The notes below the pieces were generated by a model that ran no database searches, was not told the origin of the DNA, and saw nothing but the letters and a program-made list of their open reading frames with translations. The position numbers were made by a program, and so were the translations under genes. A DNA stretch of 64,000 nt, from positions 310,001 through 374,000 of the forward strand of contig NZ_LBIC01000009.1 of the NCBI RefSeq assembly GCF_001005725.1. Reading direction: 5' to 3'. This DNA is from Sphingobium chungbukense. Its GTDB lineage: Bacteria; Pseudomonadota; Alphaproteobacteria; Sphingomonadales; Sphingomonadaceae. Positions 60,319 through 64,000 of this stretch are shown in pieces (within the stretch, counting starts at the first letter, position 1; each line of letters starts with the position of its first letter).

Positions 60319-60527
60319 TCCGGCGCAAGGGACGCCTGCGGCGTCAGCTCATCATCGCCGGCAGCGCATCGGCCACGGTCGCCGATCTGGTGCGGGGGCT
60401 CTGGCACGCATCGGGCGGGCGGCGGTGGATGATCCCGCTGGTGGTCTTCCTCTGCTCGCTGGGCGTCATCCTGACGCTGGCCGCCGGGGTGGAGGCGCTG
60501 GCGCCCTTCATCTATTCGATCTTCTAG
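60315..60527 (+). CDS. DUF5989 small membrane protein
   Basis: 70 residues. A single helix (WMIPLVVFLCSLGVILTLAAG) and the end ALAPFIYSIF are the DUF5989 hallmark; the basic N-terminus should stay cytoplasmic. DUF5989 genes usually follow carbamoyltransferase genes, as here (4-bp overlap), implying a membrane partner for carbamoylation. The 2-bp gap to the methyltransferase gene keeps it in the same unit. Confidence 0.78.
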   Translation: MIRRKGRLRRQLIIAGSASATVADLVRGLWHASGGRRWMIPLVVFLCSLGVILTLAAGVEALAPFIYSIF

Positions 60528-60529
60528 CG

Positions 60530-61516
60530 ATGGATGCCCATGCGCTGTCCCTGCTCGCCTGCCCTCGCTGCGGCGGGCCGCTGGACGATGCGGCGGACGA
60601 GGGGCTGGGTTGTCGCGATTGTCGGGCGACCTATGCGATGCGGGACGGCATCGCCGACCTGCGCCTGCCCGCGGACGACCGGACCGAAGAGGTGCGGCGC
60701 TTCTACATGGCGTCGCCTTTCCCCGGCTATCCGCCGCGCGACAGCATCGACTGGCTGCGCGCCCGCGCCGGACGCAGCCCCTTCGCGCGGCAGCTCGACG
60801 CGGCGATCCCCTATGACGCGCGGATCGTGGAGGTCGGCTGCGGCACCGGCCAGATGGGCCTCTACCTCGCCCGGGGAGACCGCGTAGTGATCGCCGCAGA
60901 CCTCTGCCGCGCATCCCTTGCGCTGGGCCGGGCAGCGGCGAAGCGGCTGCGGATCGATCAGGTCCAGTTCGTCGAAACGGACATCCACCATCCCGGTCTT
61001 CGCGCCGGGGCGTTCGATGTGGTCTATTGTTCGGGCGTCCTGCATCACACGCCCGACCCCTGCGCGGCTTTCGGCCCGGTCGCCCGGCTGGCGCGGCCCG
61101 GCGGGCTGGTGATCATCGGCCTTTACAATCTTTATGCGCGCCTGCCGCACCGGGCGCGGCGGCTGGCGGCGAGGCTCAGCGGTGGGCGCTGGACACCCGG
61201 CGACCGGGTGCTGGCCGAACGCAGCGGGCAAGCGGACCGGCATCGGGCGTGGCTGCGCGACCAATATCGGCATCCCGAGGAACATCGCCACAGCCTGGCC
61301 GAGGTCAGGCGCTGGTTCGCGGGGCAGGGGATCGACTATATCCGCTCCGTTCCGGGCGCGCTGGTCGGGCAGGCCGATGAGCAACATGCGCTGACCGACC
61401 CGGAAGAGGACGGCTGGTGGCTGGAGGATATGCTGGCGCAGCTTGGCTGGCTTCCCCGGCTCGCGGCTGAAGGGGGATTGTTCGTGACGATCGGCCGTGC
61501 GCGCGCCGGACGCTAG
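60530..61516 (+). CDS. Class I SAM-dependent methyltransferase with Trm112-like zinc ribbon
   Basis: 328 residues. N-terminal ribbon C11-x2-C14...C28-x2-C31 (CPRCGG, CRDC), then a SAM-binding domain with IVEVGCGTGQMGLYLA, VVIAADLC, and DVVYCSGVLHHTPDP. The C-terminal third is helical and of unknown role. It is the last gene of the carbamoyltransferase operon and may methylate the same glycan or natural product. Its TAG is at the edge of the 61513-61615 repeat. Confidence 0.85.
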   Translation: MDAHALSLLACPRCGGPLDDAADEGLGCRDCRATYAMRDGIADLRLPADDRTEEVRRFYMASPFPGYPPRDSIDWLRARAGRSPFARQLDAAIPYDARIVEVGCGTGQMGLYLARGDRVVIAADLCRASLALGRAAAKRLRIDQVQFVETDIHHPGLRAGAFDVVYCSGVLHHTPDPCAAFGPVARLARPGGLVIIGLYNLYARLPHRARRLAARLSGGRWTPGDRVLAERSGQADRHRAWLRDQYRHPEEHRHSLAEVRRWFAGQGIDYIRSVPGALVGQADEQHALTDPEEDGWWLEDMLAQLGWLPRLAAEGGLFVTIGRARAGR

Positions 61517-61615
61517 AGCGATTTCCAGTCAGATGGCATCATCTGACGGTTAAGAAATCGCGGCAAATAAAAGACTTAGAGCGGCCGATCTGATTCAATC
61601 AGATCGGAATCCGTT
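61513..61615 (-). repeat. Palindromic repeat, copy 2 (inverted relative to copy 1)
   Basis: 103 bp, the reverse complement of 52849-52947 apart from four substitutions and a TTAA insertion in the longer dyad's left arm. Both dyads and the CTCTAAG-TCTTTTATTTG joint are preserved. It holds the TAG of the methyltransferase gene and abuts the TAG of the convergent 61616-61891 gene. Confidence 0.85.
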
Positions 61616-61891
61616 CTAAGTCCGCTCCTTCCCGTCGGAACTCGACCAGCGGGCCGAAAGCTGCACCGGCTTCCACAGCAGCGGACCCATCACGATCAGC
61701 GCCGCGCCCGCGCTGGCGCTCACGAACAGCAGCGCGGCGAGCAGGAATTCGGTCACGTCCACGCCCGCCGCCGGATTTTGCAGGACCAGGCGACGCAGCA
61801 GTCCGCCCTCGGGCCAGGCCGAAGCCAGCAGCAACAGGCCCGCCAGCCGCAACCCGATCTGCGCCGTCCACCGTTCATACCAGGGAGCCAT
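61616..61891 (-). CDS. Small two-helix membrane protein
   Basis: 91 residues from MAPWYERWTAQIG. Two hydrophobic segments (LRLAGLLLLASAW and FLLAALLFVSASAGAALIVMGPLLW). The ATG at 61891 is 7 bp after AAAGGAGGA, far better than the upstream in-frame ATGs. No known family is recognised. Divergent from the Kup gene and convergent with the methyltransferase gene. Confidence 0.6.
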   Translation of the reverse strand: MAPWYERWTAQIGLRLAGLLLLASAWPEGGLLRRLVLQNPAAGVDVTEFLLAALLFVSASAGAALIVMGPLLWKPVQLSARWSSSDGKERT

Positions 61892-62105
61892 GACGACATC
61901 CTCCTTTCCGGGAGGATGTTCCATTACGCATCCCTGCATAGTTTCTCGAGAGCGGGACCCGACCGTTTCCGTTGAAATGTCATAGGATTCGGCCACATCT
62001 TCAGTCATTCATATGCGAATCCTATGCCGATCGCCCAAAGCCGCACTGGAAAACCTATGCGGCTCTGTGCGATGGGCGGGTCCGATAACAGCGGGTAGTG
62101 CACGG

Positions 62106-64000
62106 ATGACGGATCGAGCAGGCGGCGTGGCAAGCCACGGTCATTCGCAGGAAAAGCTGCCGCTGCTGGCGCTGGGCGCGCTCGGCGTGGTGTTCGGCGA
62201 TATCGGCACGTCACCCCTCTATGCGCTGAAGGAAAGCTTCGTCGGCCATCATCCGCTGGCGGTCGACCCGGCCCATATCTATGGCGTGCTCTCGCTGGTC
62301 TTCTGGACGATGACGCTGATCGTCACGGTCAAATATGTGTTCATCATCATGCGCGCCGACAATCATGGCGAAGGCGGCAGCATGGCGCTCCTGGCCATGA
62401 TCTCCCGCAAGCTGGGGGAAAGCCGCTGGACGCCGACCATCGCCATATTGGGGGTGCTGGCCGCTGCGCTCTTCTATGGCGATGCCATCATCACGCCGGC
62501 CGTGTCCGTCCTGTCGGCGGTTGAGGGGCTGGAGACGGTGAATGACGGTTTCGCGCCCTTTGTCCTGCCGATCGCCATCATCATCCTGATCGGCCTGTTC
62601 GTGATCCAGAAGCACGGCACGGCGCGGGTCGGCGCGCTGTTCGGGCCGGTCATGGCGGCCTATTTCCTGGTCCTGGCGGCACTGGGCATCCTCAATATCC
62701 TGCGGCATCCGGGGATCGTCGCCATCGTCAACCCGATGTGGGCGGTGCATTTCTTCGCGCTCGACGCGAAGCTCGCCTTCCTCGCGCTGGGTTCCGTCGT
62801 GCTGGCGGTGACGGGGGCGGAGGCGCTCTACGCGGACATGGGGCATTTCGGGCGCAAGGCGATCAGCATCGCCTGGCTCTATGCCGCCTTCCCCTGCCTG
62901 CTGCTCAACTATATGGGGCAGGGCGCGCTGCTGCTGGACCTGCCCGAAGCGGCGGAAAATCCCTTCTTCCTGCTGGCACCGGACTGGGCGCGCCTGCCGC
63001 TGGTGATCCTGGCCACGCTCGCGACGGTCATAGCCAGCCAGGCTGTGATTTCCGGCGCCTTTTCCGTGACGCAGCAGGCGGTGCAGCTCGGCTTCCTGCC
63101 CCGGCTCAAGATCGCCCATACCAGCGCCTCGGCGCAGGGGCAGATCTATGTGCCGCTGGTCAACTGGGCGCTGCTGTTCCTGGTGGTGCTGCTGGTCCTG
63201 GGTTTCCAGTCGTCGAGCAATCTGGCCGCGGCCTATGGCATCGCCGTCACGGGCACCATGGTCATCACCACTTGCATGATGGGGGTGCTGACCTTCAGCG
63301 TATGGCGCTGGAACCGGTTGCTTGCGGGGGCGGTGACGGGGCTGTTCCTGGCCGTGGACGGCGCCTATTTCCTCTCCAACGCCACCAAGATCCCCGATGG
63401 CGGCTGGTTCCCGCTGCTGGTGGCGGCGGTGGTGTTCCTGGTCCTCACCACCTGGTCGACCGGGCGCAAGATCATGAATTTCTACCTGATGGAAGGGGCG
63501 ATGGAGGTGGAGCTGTTCGTCCGGTCCGTCTCCGGTTCCCTGAAGCGCGTGCCGGGAACGGCGATCTTCCTCAATTCCCGGATCGAAGGCGTGCCCCCCG
63601 CGCTGCTGCACAATGTGAAGCATAACAAGATATTGCACGAGCGCGTCATCATCCTGACCGTGCGGACGGAGGGCGTGCCGCACCTGCCGCTGGCCGGCCG
63701 TTCCGAGGTGACCGATCTGGGCGAGGGCTTCTATCGCGTGGTGCTGCGCCACGGCTTCATGGAGGAGGTCGACATCCCCGCTGCGATGAAGGCGGTGGAA
63801 GGCTGCGGCGGTCCCATCGCCATCAGCCAGACCAGCTATTTCCTCAGCCGCCAGACGCTGATCCCGTCGGAGAAGCCCGGCATGGCGATCTGGCGGGAGA
63901 AGCTGTTCGCCTGGATGATGCGCAATGCGGTGACGCCGATGGATTTCTTCAAGCTGCCGACCAACCGGGTGGTGGAACTGGGATCGCAGGTGGAAATTTA
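62106..64000 (+). CDS. kup: Kup-family potassium uptake transporter (stop codon cut by window)
   Basis: 631 residues. LGALGVVFGDIGTSPLYALKESF and the following 12 transmembrane helices with ADNHGEGGSMALLAMI, FYGDAIITPAVSVLSAVEGLE and GAEALYADMGHFGRKAI are standard for Kup (K+:H+ symporter). The soluble C-terminal region ends RNAVTPMDFFKLPTNRVVELGSQVEI, the usual terminus, and the window stops two bases into the stop codon. ATG at 62106 (MTDRAGGVASHGHSQEK) is chosen. A 214-bp divergent region precedes it. Confidence 0.95.
   Translation, partial: MTDRAGGVASHGHSQEKLPLLALGALGVVFGDIGTSPLYALKESFVGHHPLAVDPAHIYGVLSLVFWTMTLIVTVKYVFIIMRADNHGEGGSMALLAMISRKLGESRWTPTIAILGVLAAALFYGDAIITPAVSVLSAVEGLETVNDGFAPFVLPIAIIILIGLFVIQKHGTARVGALFGPVMAAYFLVLAALGILNILRHPGIVAIVNPMWAVHFFALDAKLAFLALGSVVLAVTGAEALYADMGHFGRKAISIAWLYAAFPCLLLNYMGQGALLLDLPEAAENPFFLLAPDWARLPLVILATLATVIASQAVISGAFSVTQQAVQLGFLPRLKIAHTSASAQGQIYVPLVNWALLFLVVLLVLGFQSSSNLAAAYGIAVTGTMVITTCMMGVLTFSVWRWNRLLAGAVTGLFLAVDGAYFLSNATKIPDGGWFPLLVAAVVFLVLTTWSTGRKIMNFYLMEGAMEVELFVRSVSGSLKRVPGTAIFLNSRIEGVPPALLHNVKHNKILHERVIILTVRTEGVPHLPLAGRSEVTDLGEGFYRVVLRHGFMEEVDIPAAMKAVEGCGGPIAISQTSYFLSRQTLIPSEKPGMAIWREKLFAWMMRNAVTPMDFFKLPTNRVVELGSQVEI

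Noticed and set aside
62211..63752. 513-residue minus-strand frame opposite kup
   Set aside because: His/Gln/Arg-rich antisense translation; Kup reads through the whole region in frame.
1..64000. CRISPR arrays, rRNA or tRNA genes, insertion sequences
   Set aside because: No regularly spaced direct repeats, no rRNA-like segments and no transposase-like protein were seen on either strand.

Overview
The window is GC-rich chromosomal or megaplasmid DNA that looks like a sphingomonad (Alphaproteobacteria, Sphingomonadales). The evidence is three large TonB-dependent receptors, several sets of aromatic-catabolic genes, Tat-exported oxidoreductases, a Gcw_chp-type outer-membrane protein and frequent GTG/TTG starts with ATGA gene overlaps. 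The genus cannot be fixed from sequence alone. I saw no rRNA, tRNA, CRISPR array, transposase or integrase.

Layout. (1) 1-10.1 kb, minus strand: a catabolic-looking operon of unknown substrate. It runs calycin-like protein, Tat-exported nitrilase-fold protein lacking its catalytic Cys, two unknown proteins, FAD-linked oxidase, lipoprotein cytochrome c and DUF1838 protein. A TonB receptor, DUF1330, YciI and quinone oxidoreductase genes follow. A divergent LysR regulator sits at 10.2 kb. (2) 11.2-14.2 kb: housekeeping genes (RoxA-type ribosomal oxygenase, RluE-type pseudouridine synthase, spermidine-synthase-like methyltransferase, DEDDh exoribonuclease). (3) 14.2-28.9 kb: an aromatic ring-hydroxylating system. 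Ferredoxin reductase, AraC regulator and Rieske ferredoxin accompany two oxygenase modules. Each module has a Rieske alpha subunit, an NTF2-like beta subunit and a small conserved protein of unknown function. A TonB receptor and an acetamidase/formamidase-like enzyme lie with them, followed by the catechol ortho-cleavage genes catB-catC-catA-pcaD. Between catA and pcaD is a 54-codon ORF that reads like a fused remnant of pcaI and pcaF, so the last beta-ketoadipate steps appear to have been lost from this cluster.

(4) 29.4-47.8 kb: carbohydrate metabolism. It holds a beta-helix protein, a metallo-hydrolase, two paralogous ~1,010-residue secreted proteins (tandem beta-helices plus C-terminal propeller) around a TonB receptor, gluconokinase, an FCD-type GntR regulator, a GntP gluconate permease, a GFOR-like oxidoreductase and an SDR. 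A palindromic motif is shared by the promoters of the TonB receptor and one paralog. (5) 47.8-52.9 kb: CDF transporter, DUF4173 membrane protein and a two-component system. (6) 52.9-61.6 kb: a segment bounded by two ~100-bp repeats in inverted orientation. On the minus strand are an ECF sigma factor, its anti-sigma factor, an S8 protease, a Gcw_chp outer-membrane protein and an SGNH-like protein. Diverging on the plus strand are a cupredoxin, a membrane-anchored ferritin-like protein, a NodU-type carbamoyltransferase, DUF5989 and a methyltransferase. The anti-sigma periplasmic domain and the protease prodomain look alike, which suggests protease-controlled sigma release. (7) 61.6-64 kb: a small membrane protein and a Kup potassium transporter.

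The strongest candidates for undescribed biology are the small third protein in both Rieske modules, the anti-sigma/protease pair in the repeat-bounded segment, and the tightly overlapped operon at 5.1-10.1 kb.
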